DNA of 64,000 nucleotides from Microcoleus asticus IPMA8 (GTDB lineage: Bacteria > Cyanobacteriota > Cyanobacteriia > Cyanobacteriales > Microcoleaceae), in contig NZ_SRRZ01000007.1 of NCBI RefSeq assembly GCF_013179805.1, positions 29,754 to 93,753 of the forward strand, given 5' to 3'. The translations under genes and the position numbers were made by a program. Shown in pieces: positions 1 to 7,800 of this stretch (its first letter is position 1; each line of letters starts with the position of its first letter). The notes under the pieces were generated by a model. The model did no database searches and was not told where the DNA came from. It worked only from the letters and a program-made list of their open reading frames with translations.

Positions 1-487
1 CCATTTCTCCGCCCGCAGGAGTTTGCAGCCAAGAGTTAGCGACTAAAATCCAGACGGTTGATAGGTTCGCGCCGAAGGCTACCATGATTGTAGCGAAATA
101 ATGGACGATCGGGTGAACGCGCTCCCAACCAAACAGCATAATTCCTAAAAAGCCGGCTTCTAACATAAATGCCATTGAAGCTTCAAAGCCTAAAATGCTG
201 CCAAAAAAGTCACCAACAGCTTCAGAAAATGGTGCCCAATTTGTGCCGAATTGAAATTCCATTGGAATTCCAGAAGCTACTCCTATTCCGAAGTTAAGGA
301 CGTAAAGTTTAGACCAAAAACGAGCGTGATGGTAGTAGTCTGGATTGCGAGTTTTCAGCCACATTCCTTCAACAATTACCAGATAAATTCCCATTCCCGT
401 AGTCAGAACTGGCCACAGCATATGGAATATGGCGGTTAGCGCAAATTGCATCCGCGATAGCGCCACGGTGTTAGATAAGATATCCAT
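1..487 (-). CDS. cydA: Cytochrome bd quinol oxidase subunit I, N-terminal part (gene runs off the window)
   Basis: Heme-bearing subunit of the cytochrome bd terminal oxidase, which oxidises quinol and reduces oxygen in the membrane. About 162 residues are present, read on the minus strand from an ATG at 487 preceded by an AAAGGAT ribosome site. The N-terminus matches the CydA family closely: the MQFALTAIFHMLWP segment carries the conserved heme-ligand His (residue 22 here, His19 in E. coli), followed by MEFQFGTNW and a MAFMLEAGFLG helix with the conserved Glu residues, then WILVANSW. The 3' end lies outside the window, so cydB cannot be seen. The family assignment is secure. Confidence 0.95.
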   Translation of the reverse strand, partial: MDILSNTVALSRMQFALTAIFHMLWPVLTTGMGIYLVIVEGMWLKTRNPDYYHHARFWSKLYVLNFGIGVASGIPMEFQFGTNWAPFSEAVGDFFGSILGFEASMAFMLEAGFLGIMLFGWERVHPIVHYFATIMVAFGANLSTVWILVANSWLQTPAGGEM

Positions 488-884
488 TGTTATATCCTTT
501 GTCAGTTCAAGAGAGGTTAGCTTGCAAAAATTCCAGAATTGACATTGATAATGTAACCCAGAAATTTACTTAGTGCAGAATTAACCCAATTATCTTTATT
601 AAAAATTAAGATTTGCTATTTGAAGTAAGGAGGAAGAAGGAAGAGGAAAGAATCCCGACGGAAAGGGCAATTAAATTGAGGGTTTCAGCTATTAAGCACG
701 TCATAACCGTCGTGGCACTTGCTATAATAGTAATTTAACTAAATTATCGACCTTGTGCCAAAATCAACTTAAAATAAAAAACTTGCTCTCAATCTTCCTC
801 TTCTTTCCTGTCCTTTGTAGTCTCTGCAATTAATTAACAGAAAATCTCTCGATCAGTCATTAAGATATAAAATCTACAATGGTA
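488..884. other. Intergenic region upstream of cydA
   Basis: No convincing coding frame on either strand. It holds the upstream region of cydA and the 3' side of the secreted-protein gene at 885-1358. AT-rich with a purine-rich GGAGGAAGAAGG stretch near 630; no clear terminator or operator was recognised. Confidence 0.5.
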
Positions 885-1358
885 TTACCTAACCGTGACA
901 CTGTAACTAAGTTTAAACGGTTTAAAAGTAGCTTTATTTTTGGCTGTTCCGCTCAATTCAAGTTCGTAAATGCCAACCTTCGGAAATACAATGTCTGCTC
1001 CTGGTATTCCTTGATATTTTTCCGCAGATATGGCTTTTAAAGGCGGCTGCATCAGTGGCTTATCCCCTTCTTTGCGCTCTTTCGGATAAACCGCTAATTT
1101 GCAATTGCACTGCTCTAGTGGGATGATTTGACCGCCCCTGCGAGTCAGCGCAAACCACACTTTCGCAGGCTGTCCGGCGCGGGGGTTGTGGTTGGGTTCT
1201 AGGTGAAAGGTAGCTGCTACATCTCCCGATACTTCGACTTCGTGCGCCAAAACGGAAATCGAGTTTAACTGCGGCGCATTGGGAATTGCTGCTTCAATTA
1301 GCAATCCCAAAAAAACTAACAATCCCAAACTTTTACTTTTGTTTGACAGGCGAAACAT
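885..1358 (-). CDS. Small secreted/anchored protein, possible copper-handling partner
   Basis: 157 residues with an N-terminal hydrophobic segment (about residues 10-25) that looks like a signal peptide or anchor. The remainder is predicted soluble and beta-rich, with GVYELELSG-like strand patterning at the C-terminus that recalls FixH/YtkA-type domains, and a CNC motif near residue 83. Its start overlaps the end of the upstream TauE/SafE-like gene by 26 bases, so the two are almost certainly co-transcribed and translationally coupled. A periplasmic metal-handling or oxidase-assembly role is inferred only from that partner and the nearby cydA; the family itself was not firmly recognised. Confidence 0.6.
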   Translation of the reverse strand: MFRLSNKSKSLGLLVFLGLLIEAAIPNAPQLNSISVLAHEVEVSGDVAATFHLEPNHNPRAGQPAKVWFALTRRGGQIIPLEQCNCKLAVYPKERKEGDKPLMQPPLKAISAEKYQGIPGADIVFPKVGIYELELSGTAKNKATFKPFKLSYSVTVR

Positions 1359-2556
1359 AGAACTTCTCCAATGATAAAACAGACCAAAACAAACGCGATC
1401 GCACTAGCAAGACGCCCAGGGTAATTATACCCAAAAGCAGCGCCCGCAATTGATTAACCGCCGTCCATTCAAAGCCGCCGAGATAGTGGGAACCGATGAG
1501 TGCCGCGTGTACAGCGCACAGCAAGAAAGCTGGAACGCTTAACAGGTGAAGCATTCGCCACAGCTTGCCTAAAAAATTTTGAATGCGATCGACACTTGTA
1601 ACTGCCGCCGGCAACATCAACAGCAGGGACAGCATCCCAGCAGCCATTCCCAACTGATGCTGCGGCAACATGAAAGACACAGCATCAAAATTCCATCGCA
1701 GCGTATGATCCAGCATATGAAACGTGTGGGCGACGGCTAGGACAAACGCGCCCACACCTAAGGCGCGGCGATAGCGCAGCAGTTGCGGCAAAAACTTGCT
1801 AACCGGACGCGCCAACAGTGCTAGCATCAAGCACAGCAGCGCTGCGTGGCCCGTAAAATCTACCATTTCATCGGTTCGCAGCAAGGTAAGAATCCCGATC
1901 GCCACCGTCACCCAACCACCCGCACGAAAAAGTTGACTCCGCCTGTTAGCGCTCAATCTGCCAGCAAAAAAACCCACTCCCAGCATAGTTGGCAGCGTAC
2001 CGAGTCCGAAGGCCAGCATCGTCGCCGCACCCAAAACCGGGTTTCCCGTTTCCGTCGCCTTAATCTGCGCCGCGTAGAGGAAACCGCAGGGAATCAAACC
2101 CCAAAGCAAACCCAAAGCAATCGGCACCCACCATTTTTTTTGTGCCGAAAGCTTGTTCATTGCTTGTCCGACTCGATCGTGCGACATTGGGTGCAGCAGC
2201 GGCAATCCGGGCAGCAAACCCGGTTTAATTTGCACTACTCCGAACCAAATCAGCATCGTGCCCGTGAGAATGGCGATCGCCCGCCGCAATTCGCTACCCG
2301 TACCTGCCAAAAGTCCGCCTGCAATTAACACCGAACCCAGTCCGCCAATTCCAGCACCAACGAAAGCGTAAGCAGCAATTCTCCCCAAATTGAGCAGTAG
2401 GTGAAAGCGCAAAGTAGCTAATTTATCCTTGCCGGTACTAGAGAGCGAAAACGCCATTGCCAGCGGGCCGCACATCCCCGTGCAGTGACCGAAACTGCCG
2501 AGAAACCCCAAAGCGCTAATTAGCAGCAGGTCTAGCATTTTGCTGGTTTTTCCCAA
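1333..2556 (-). CDS. TauE/SafE (DsbD_2-like) membrane protein fused to a ferric-reductase-like membrane region
   Basis: A 407-residue polytopic membrane protein. The N-terminal half (about 7-230) has the GHCTGMCGP motif at residues 23-31, typical of the SafE/UreH-TM2/DsbD_2 family of transporters tied to metal or thiol handling. The C-terminal half (about 265-390) has several further helices with regularly placed His residues (AHTFHMLDHTLRW, LHLLSVPAF, AVHAALIGSHY), resembling a heme-binding ferric-reductase-type bundle. The second ATG at 2538 (MLDLLLIS) is a good alternative start because it begins directly with a membrane segment. It overlaps the following secreted-protein gene. Substrate unknown; copper or electron transfer across the membrane is an inference. 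Confidence 0.75.
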   Translation of the reverse strand: MGKTSKMLDLLLISALGFLGSFGHCTGMCGPLAMAFSLSSTGKDKLATLRFHLLLNLGRIAAYAFVGAGIGGLGSVLIAGGLLAGTGSELRRAIAILTGTMLIWFGVVQIKPGLLPGLPLLHPMSHDRVGQAMNKLSAQKKWWVPIALGLLWGLIPCGFLYAAQIKATETGNPVLGAATMLAFGLGTLPTMLGVGFFAGRLSANRRSQLFRAGGWVTVAIGILTLLRTDEMVDFTGHAALLCLMLALLARPVSKFLPQLLRYRRALGVGAFVLAVAHTFHMLDHTLRWNFDAVSFMLPQHQLGMAAGMLSLLLMLPAAVTSVDRIQNFLGKLWRMLHLLSVPAFLLCAVHAALIGSHYLGGFEWTAVNQLRALLLGIITLGVLLVRSRLFWSVLSLEKFYVSPVKQK

Positions 2557-2719
2557 ATAATTTCATCAAGATATTGACAAGATTTTCTTTTGTTATTGCC
2601 CGCTTTTTTCTTAACTTTGTACAAATATTTATCTTAATCTATTTTGTCAAAACAAAAGTTGTCAAACTTCTCTCCGACCTCACCAATATCAAAAATGACT
2701 GAAGACTGATGACTAATAA

Positions 2720-3787
2720 CTACTTTTTTTCTGGATGCGTCGCTTCCGGCGAAGCTGCACCCATTTGATTTATAGCAGCAATTAGCTGATAAAGTCGCCC
2801 CAAATCCCGCTGGTTGAAATGCAAAGTCAGGCGCGGCAGATCGAAAGTTGCATCTCCTATTTCCGGTTCCAAAGCTTGACTTTTTTCAATTTTTCCGGTG
2901 ACAACAATATCGCTAAAATCAGCATTTAGCCGATCGACATTCTCCTCAGAAAGCTCTGTTTTCAAGCGAATTACCAGTTTTTCGCGCACGTAGCGGCAGG
3001 AGTGATAAACCAGATAAAAACTACCGATCGCCTCGCAAGCGACATTTACATCGTCAGTAATTGTATACAGGCTGCGATCGTCGGCTGAAATCAAACCCCG
3101 GTCGCGCATTTGTTTTTGCACAAAATAATTCCAATCGTGCCAATAATCTCCTCCCGGTCGATCGATCAATACCACAGGAGCCGGCCCGAACTTGCCAGTT
3201 TGAGTCAAAGTCAGACACTCAAAAGCCTCGTCCAGAGTGCCGAAACCGCCCGGAAACAGAGCCAAAGCATCGCTTTCCCGGAGAAAAAATAACTTGCGAG
3301 TGAAAAAATATTTAAATTTGAGCAATTTGGGATCGCCGGCAATGAAAGGATTAGAACTCTGCTCGAAAGGTAACTGAATGTTCAGCCCAAAAGAACGTTC
3401 AGCAGTCGCCCCCTCGTTCCCCGCCTGCATAATTCCCCCGCCGCCGCCAGTAATCACCATAAACCCCTGCTGGGCGATGGCGCGCGCAAACTCTCTGGCC
3501 ATCAAATACTCCGCAGATTGCGGTGACACCCTTGCCGAACCAAAAATCACAATTTTGCGAACGTGGCGGTAAGGATAAAACATCTCAAAAGCCTTTTCCA
3601 TATCTCGCAGAGACGACGAGATAATTTTCCAGTCTAGGCGATCGATCTCCTCTCCGGCCATTTGCACTATAGTAGAGAGCGATCGTTCGATCCACTCAGA
3701 GTGCTTCAACATTGGGAAGCGATCGATCAAATCGATCAATTCAGCTTGGAGGGACTCAAGACCTTGACCAGACCCAGAAGGAATCAT
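2720..3787 (-). CDS. LOG-family protein (TIGR00730-like nucleotide-binding fold)
   Basis: A 355-residue member of the LOG/lysine-decarboxylase-like family, whose best known members are cytokinin riboside 5'-monophosphate phosphoribohydrolases. Seen: Rossmann-like start VIFGSAR near residues 80-86, GGGGGIM at 114-120, and the diagnostic PGGFGTLDE at 179-187. It is longer than the usual 180-220 residues; about 70 extra residues at the N-terminus and 100 at the C-terminus are typical of a longer cyanobacterial form. Single gene, with gaps to trxA and the SafE gene. The physiological substrate cannot be told from sequence. Confidence 0.9.
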   Translation of the reverse strand: MIPSGSGQGLESLQAELIDLIDRFPMLKHSEWIERSLSTIVQMAGEEIDRLDWKIISSSLRDMEKAFEMFYPYRHVRKIVIFGSARVSPQSAEYLMAREFARAIAQQGFMVITGGGGGIMQAGNEGATAERSFGLNIQLPFEQSSNPFIAGDPKLLKFKYFFTRKLFFLRESDALALFPGGFGTLDEAFECLTLTQTGKFGPAPVVLIDRPGGDYWHDWNYFVQKQMRDRGLISADDRSLYTITDDVNVACEAIGSFYLVYHSCRYVREKLVIRLKTELSEENVDRLNADFSDIVVTGKIEKSQALEPEIGDATFDLPRLTLHFNQRDLGRLYQLIAAINQMGAASPEATHPEKK

Positions 3788-3979
3788 GAATTTTTCCGAA
3801 ACGGTAACAATTTGTCGCTAATAAAAATTAAGGGGCAAGCCAAATTTAGAAGCCAATAGCCACCAGCAAATTGCCCTGCTGGCAACTAATAACTTTTCCA
3901 GTAGCTTTGCCCCGGTTCTGAAGCGAGTTAGCTTTCGCGGCCCAAAAAGAAAGAACAACGCGCACCGCTCGCAGTTGAG

Positions 3980-4303
3980 TTAAATGTACTTTTCCAGAGT
4001 GTTTGCCAGAGTAGTTTTCGGAACTGCCCCAACGACCATGTCCACCCGTTGACCGCCCTTAAATATCATCAGCGTCGGAATGCTGCGGATACCGTATTGG
4101 CTCGCCACGTTAGGATTCTCGTCGGTATTAACTTTTACTACCTTGACCTGCCCTTCATATTGCTGGGCAATTTCGTCTACGACGGGTGCCACCATCCGAC
4201 AGGGCCCGCACCAGGGAGCCCAAAAATCCACTAGAACTGGAACTTCGCTATCGAGCACTTCCTGCTTAAAGGTAGAGTCGGTTACTTGCGCGGCTGCTGA
4301 CAT
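3980..4303 (-). CDS. trxA: Thioredoxin (m-type)
   Basis: A 107-residue single-domain thioredoxin with the active site WCGPC at residues 31-35, the cis-Pro region SIPTLMIF, and full family length. It reduces disulfides in target proteins, including carbon-metabolism enzymes, using electrons from ferredoxin-thioredoxin reductase. It lies about 480 bases downstream of the guaB3-type gene on the same strand; an IMP-dehydrogenase-like gene before trxA is a familiar cyanobacterial arrangement. The long spacer suggests trxA also has its own promoter. Confidence 0.97.
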   Translation of the reverse strand: MSAAAQVTDSTFKQEVLDSEVPVLVDFWAPWCGPCRMVAPVVDEIAQQYEGQVKVVKVNTDENPNVASQYGIRSIPTLMIFKGGQRVDMVVGAVPKTTLANTLEKYI

Positions 4304-4784
4304 CCCTAGCCATCCTTGTAAATACTATTTCTCGGATAACAAGTCTAGCAAAAAATGTAACCACTTGCGTCAACGATTTTAACAGAAAGCTTATGAAGAA
4401 GAATGAAGAAGGCCTTCGGCTTCCGAAGGCAAAAGGAAGAGGGTTGAAAACAAAAGGCACTTATGTTTCCCAAGGCAGAAGGCCTTCAGCAGAAAAATTC
4501 TCCCCCTATTGCCCACTTTCCCACTTTCCCGCTTTCCCACTCTCCCACTCTCCGGAGCTAAGAGCCTCTGCTCTGTACCTAGTAGGCAAGAGCGAAGATT
4601 TCCCGGAAAAAAGGAACCGCCCGAACAGTAGTCCGGGCGGAGTGTGGTGTGAGGAGTGAACGGAAACATTCGTCTCCGCTTCTTATATTGTGACATCTCC
4701 TTCTCGATAATTCCACAACATTCTGTAAATTTCGAGACTATTGAACAAATTTTGTCAACGTACCCTGGTCTTGGGTCAGTAAAT
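4304..4784. other. Spacer between guaB3-type gene and trxA, with inverted and tandem repeats
   Basis: No supported gene. About 4412-4435 carries an inverted repeat built from GGCCTTCGGCTTCCGAAGGC, and variants of the same words recur at 4471-4490 and again in the spacer at 16.27 kb, which suggests a dispersed repeat. An octamer array lies at 4512-4553. A GC-rich hairpin (CCGCCCGAACAGTAGTCCGGGCGG) lies at about 4617-4640. Open frames here are low-complexity translations of these repeats. Confidence 0.55.
4512..4553. repeat. Octanucleotide tandem array (CCCACTYT)5
   Basis: Five consecutive 8-base units: CCCACTTT twice, CCCGCTTT, then CCCACTCT twice. It lies in the guaB3-trxA spacer. It differs from the 7-base period of most other arrays in this window. 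Confidence 0.85.
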
Positions 4785-5948
4785 CTACTTACCCATGCCC
4801 AACTGCTGAGCTTTTTGATAGACTTTACCCTCAGTCAGTAGAGAAGGAGCAATTACCACTTCCACTTGCTGCATCTCCTTAATATCCTTAGCGCCCAAGG
4901 TGCCCATGCTAGTTTTCAGAGCTCCGAGCAAGTTGTGCGTACCGTCATCTAGCAGCGCAGGCCCGCGCAAAATTTGCTCCACAGTACCCGTAGTCCCCAC
5001 GCGAATGCGAGTGCCGCGCGGCAAAACCGGGCTGGGAGTCGCCATCCCCCAGTGAAAGCCGCGGCCGGGAGCTTCGGCGGCCCTGGCAAAGGGCGAACCA
5101 ATCATCACTCCATCCGCACCGCAGGCAATGCACTTGCAGATATCGCCGCCGGTAATTAAACCGCCGTCAGCAATCACCGACACGTATTTGCCAGTTTCGC
5201 GATAGTAGTCGTCCCGCGCGGCGGCGCAGTCTGCTACCGCTGTGGCTTGGGGAACGCCGACACCCAATACGCCCCTAGACGTGCAAGCAGCCCCCGGCCC
5301 TATGCCCACGAGAATGCCCGCAGCGCCAGTTTTCATTAAATTCAGGGCGACTTCGTAGGTCACGCAGTTGCCCAAAATTACTGGTATCGGCATCTCTTGA
5401 CAGAATTGAGTCAAATCTAAAGATGAGATCTCTTCAGGGGAAAGGAAAGCTGTCGAGACTACAGTTGCTTGCACAAAAAATATATCGGCTCCAGATTCAG
5501 CAACCGTCCGGCCGTATTTGCTCGCACCGGCGGGGGTACCGCTGACGGCGGCAATTCCTCCTCCAGCTTTAATTTCTTTAATTCTCAGGTCGATTAATTC
5601 TGGCTTGATGGGTTCGGCATAGAGTTGCTGCATCAGGGAAACAAATTCGTGGTTCCCGACACTGGCGATGCGCTCTAATATTGGCTGGGGGTCGGCATAG
5701 CGGGTTTGAATCCCTTCTAGGTTGAGCACGCCCATTGCTCCCAATTCCGACAGCAAAATCGCCATGCGGACATCGACTACTCCATCCATTGCGCTGGCGA
5801 TGATCGGGATTTCTCGATCGATCCCGCCAATCTGCCACTTGGTATCTGCCAAACTCGGATCGAGGGTGCGCTGTCCTGGTACGAGCGCGATTTCATCTAT
5901 GCCGTAAGCTCGGCGAGCACTTTTGCCCCGCCCAATTTCAATATTCAC
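4785..5948 (-). CDS. guaB3: GuaB3-family IMP dehydrogenase-related protein
   Basis: 387 residues with the TIM-barrel IMPDH/GMP reductase fold. Seen: the GIGPGAACTSRG loop with the catalytic-type Cys at residue 222, the nucleotide-binding VIADGGLITGGD segment, and the GADGVMIGSPFARA phosphate site. It lacks the CBS pair of canonical GuaB, as expected for the GuaB3 family of cyanobacteria and actinobacteria. Role: IMP-related nucleotide metabolism; whether it acts as dehydrogenase or reductase cannot be decided here. trxA follows on the same strand. Confidence 0.92.
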   Translation of the reverse strand: MNIEIGRGKSARRAYGIDEIALVPGQRTLDPSLADTKWQIGGIDREIPIIASAMDGVVDVRMAILLSELGAMGVLNLEGIQTRYADPQPILERIASVGNHEFVSLMQQLYAEPIKPELIDLRIKEIKAGGGIAAVSGTPAGASKYGRTVAESGADIFFVQATVVSTAFLSPEEISSLDLTQFCQEMPIPVILGNCVTYEVALNLMKTGAAGILVGIGPGAACTSRGVLGVGVPQATAVADCAAARDDYYRETGKYVSVIADGGLITGGDICKCIACGADGVMIGSPFARAAEAPGRGFHWGMATPSPVLPRGTRIRVGTTGTVEQILRGPALLDDGTHNLLGALKTSMGTLGAKDIKEMQQVEVVIAPSLLTEGKVYQKAQQLGMGK

Positions 5949-6070
5949 GCTGTTTCACTTCCACAAGGTATTTAAATTAGAGTAACAAAAAGTTAGCCGG
6001 CCCGAGTGTAGCTATCGCACGGCTGTCTTTAAAAAAAGCTCGGCACTGATTCTGATTGTATCCTAATTAT

Positions 6071-6623
6071 ATGAAATCGAAGGGGGTGCTTTTCCTCAGC
6101 AACGGCCACGGGGAAGACGCAATTAACTGTCAAATTCTCAAAGCTTTGAGAGCATCTGGCGCGGATGTTGATGTTTCGGCGATGACGGTTGTCTGTGACG
6201 GGGCTGCTTACAGCCGATCGACCCTGTGCCAATTATTGGGCCTACCAGTCAAATGCCGTCAGGCGGCGTTTTTTACATGAATCCCCTGTTTTTCGCCAAA
6301 GATCTTGGAACCCGGTTAATTACTTTGACTTGGCAGCAATTGCAGGCTGTTTGGACGCATTCCCGCCACTGCGATTTGGTGGCGACTGGGGCTGTTGTCG
6401 ATCGGGCGATCGGTCTATCAACCTCGCGCCCCTATATAATTTTTCTGTCGGATCGTTCTAGTTATTACCAGGGGCGAGTCGATTTGGGTTTTATCTTGTG
6501 GCAGTTGCTTTGCTCCGAGAAATGTCTGGCGGTTTTTACTAGAGATGCTTTGACTGCTGCTGACTTAAACCTACAGGGTTTAAAGAAAGCTCAGTTTGTC
6601 GGCGCGATCGCAAATTCCGACAT
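6071..6623 (+). pseudogene. Broken lipid-A-disaccharide-synthase-related glycosyltransferase (TIGR03492-like)
   Basis: The start reads MKSKGVLFLSNGHGEDAI, typical of this LpxB-related family. After about 48 codons the family similarity jumps to another frame: near 6216-6226 reading must shift to continue with PIIGPTSQMPSGGVFYM, a family hallmark. The second frame keeps LTWQQLQAVW and CLAVFTRDALTA and then stops resembling the family after FVGAIANSD, roughly half way along a normal protein of about 390 residues. So there is at least one frameshift and a 3' truncation. The truncation point abuts the decayed OB-fold copy at 6625-6814. Confidence 0.8.
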
Positions 6624-6624
6624 T

Positions 6625-6814
6625 TCAAGCCATACCCTCCAGCAGCAAGGTAATCTTGTCAATTCCCTCCACATAAACCAGCTCCCCCGGTTTAAAAGTT
6701 ATGCGTTTATCGCACCGAAGCAGGCTATCAACTGCTGTGGAATGCGACGAAGCCGAATTTGTCAGGTCGAATTTCTTCTTCTACGATCGCGTTTTCCAAA
6801 TGCCTGACAGTCAT
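6625..6814 (-). pseudogene. Decayed fourth copy of the small NfeD-like OB-fold gene
   Basis: Read from the ATG at 6814 it gives MTVRHLENAIVEEEIRPDKF, clearly homologous to its three neighbours. The two Trp codons of the family motif SWWPAKCD are replaced by the stop codons TGA and TAG, and one extra base follows. After that shift the frame resumes with CDKRITFKPGELVYVEGIDK and ends at a TGA at 6625-6627. The conserved ribosome-site leader of the intact copies is also degraded. It is the last copy in the array and lies against the truncated lpxB-like remnant. Confidence 0.8.
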
Positions 6815-6899
6815 GATTTTTGGCTACTAATTCCAAGTTGGTCGCAACTTTGAGATTCGATCAACCTATAGCTTGACTCGCTAACTCCTTAATTCCCAA

Positions 6900-7082
6900 C
6901 TACGCTTCAACTATCAGAGTAATGTTGTCAAGTCTCACGACGCGAACCAAGTCACCCGGTTTTAAAGTTATTTTTCGATCGCACTTAGCGGGCCACCAAC
7001 TGCTTTGAAAGCGGACAAGACCGCATTTATTCGGTCGAATTTCTTCTTCTACAATCGCTTTTTCTAAATAGCTAACAGTCAT
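6900..7082 (-). CDS. Small NfeD-like OB-fold protein, array copy A
   Basis: About 60 residues: a short acidic N-terminus (EKAIVEEEIRP) then a compact beta domain with GLVRFQSSWWPAKCDR and KPGDLVRVVRLDNITLIV. The pattern G-x-V-x-F-x-x-S-W-W-x-A, then PGD-x-V-x-V-V and a final hydrophobic strand is that of the C-terminal OB-fold domain of NfeD proteins, here standing alone without protease or membrane segments. The ATG at 7082 is preferred over the one at 7085 because its distance from the leader AGGAGCAAACAA matches copies B and C. Function unknown. Confidence 0.75.
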   Translation of the reverse strand: MTVSYLEKAIVEEEIRPNKCGLVRFQSSWWPAKCDRKITLKPGDLVRVVRLDNITLIVEA

Positions 7083-7161
7083 CATTGTTTGCTCCTAATT
7101 GCTAATTTTTCGTAATTTTGAGATGCTAAAAACTGATAGTCCGAGTCCCTAAACCATTGAT

Positions 7162-7350
7162 TTATAACGACGCTTCAACTATTAAAGTAATATTGTCAAT
7201 TCCGACTACGCGAACCTCGTCACCGGGTTCAAAAGTCAGGTCTCGATCGCACTTCGCCGGCCACCAACTGTTTTGGAAACGAACACGACCGCACTCATGA
7301 GGTCGAATTTCTTCATCCACGATCGCTTTTTCGGAATTGTCAAAATTCAT
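7162..7350 (-). CDS. Small NfeD-like OB-fold protein, array copy B
   Basis: About 62 residues, nearly identical in design to copies A and C (EKAIVDEEIRPHECGRVRF, SWWPAKCDRDLTFEPGDE, VVGIDNITLIVEAS). The internal ATG at 7350 is chosen over 7380: it follows the leader GGGAGCAAGCAA at the same spacing as in the other copies, and the product then aligns from residue 1. No signal peptide or membrane segment. It lies 80 bases upstream of copy A and 29 bases downstream of copy C on the same strand. Confidence 0.78.
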   Translation of the reverse strand: MNFDNSEKAIVDEEIRPHECGRVRFQNSWWPAKCDRDLTFEPGDEVRVVGIDNITLIVEASL

Positions 7351-7379
7351 GATTGCTTGCTCCCGATTGTAGATTTGCA

Positions 7380-7586
7380 TTAACTTTCAGAATTGATGAC
7401 AAACGACGCTGCAACGATCAAAGTAATATTGTCAATTCCCACGACGCGAACCACCTCACCGGGTTCAAAAGTCATGTCTCGATCGCACTTCGCCGGCCAC
7501 CAACTGTTTTGGAAACGAACGCGACCGGGCTCATTAGGTCGAATTTCTTCATCCACGATCGCTGTTTCAAGATCGTTAATAGACAT
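7380..7586 (-). CDS. Small NfeD-like OB-fold protein, array copy C
   Basis: 68 residues: MSINDLETAIVDEEIRP, then GRVRFQNSWWPAKCDRDM, EPGEVVRVVGIDNITLIV and a short tail. First gene of the array, with the conserved leader GGGAGCAAGCAA before its ATG. It is divergent from the STAND NTPase that starts at 7801, with 214 bases between them that could hold a shared regulatory region. The fold call (NfeD C-terminal OB domain) is by pattern; partner and ligand are unknown. Confidence 0.78.
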   Translation of the reverse strand: MSINDLETAIVDEEIRPNEPGRVRFQNSWWPAKCDRDMTFEPGEVVRVVGIDNITLIVAASFVINSES

Positions 7587-7800
7587 AGTTGCTTGCTCCC
7601 AAATATAAACTCGACTCGATCGGTGTGTAAGTTAGAAGCTTGTCCGTCAACTTCCCCTCCACACTCAACAGTATCCCTCGCCAACCTCGGCCGTGTCAGT
7701 CGGTAAAAGTCTATACAAGTCCACTGTTTGAGGGTGTAAGCGAGTCGGAAAAAGTCTGTTAAAGTTGTGTCAGATGGGTAACGCTAAACCTGGTGACTAA

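Noticed and set aside
251..439. Plus-strand frame opposite cydA
   Set aside because: It is the reverse of a clearly conserved CydA coding region.
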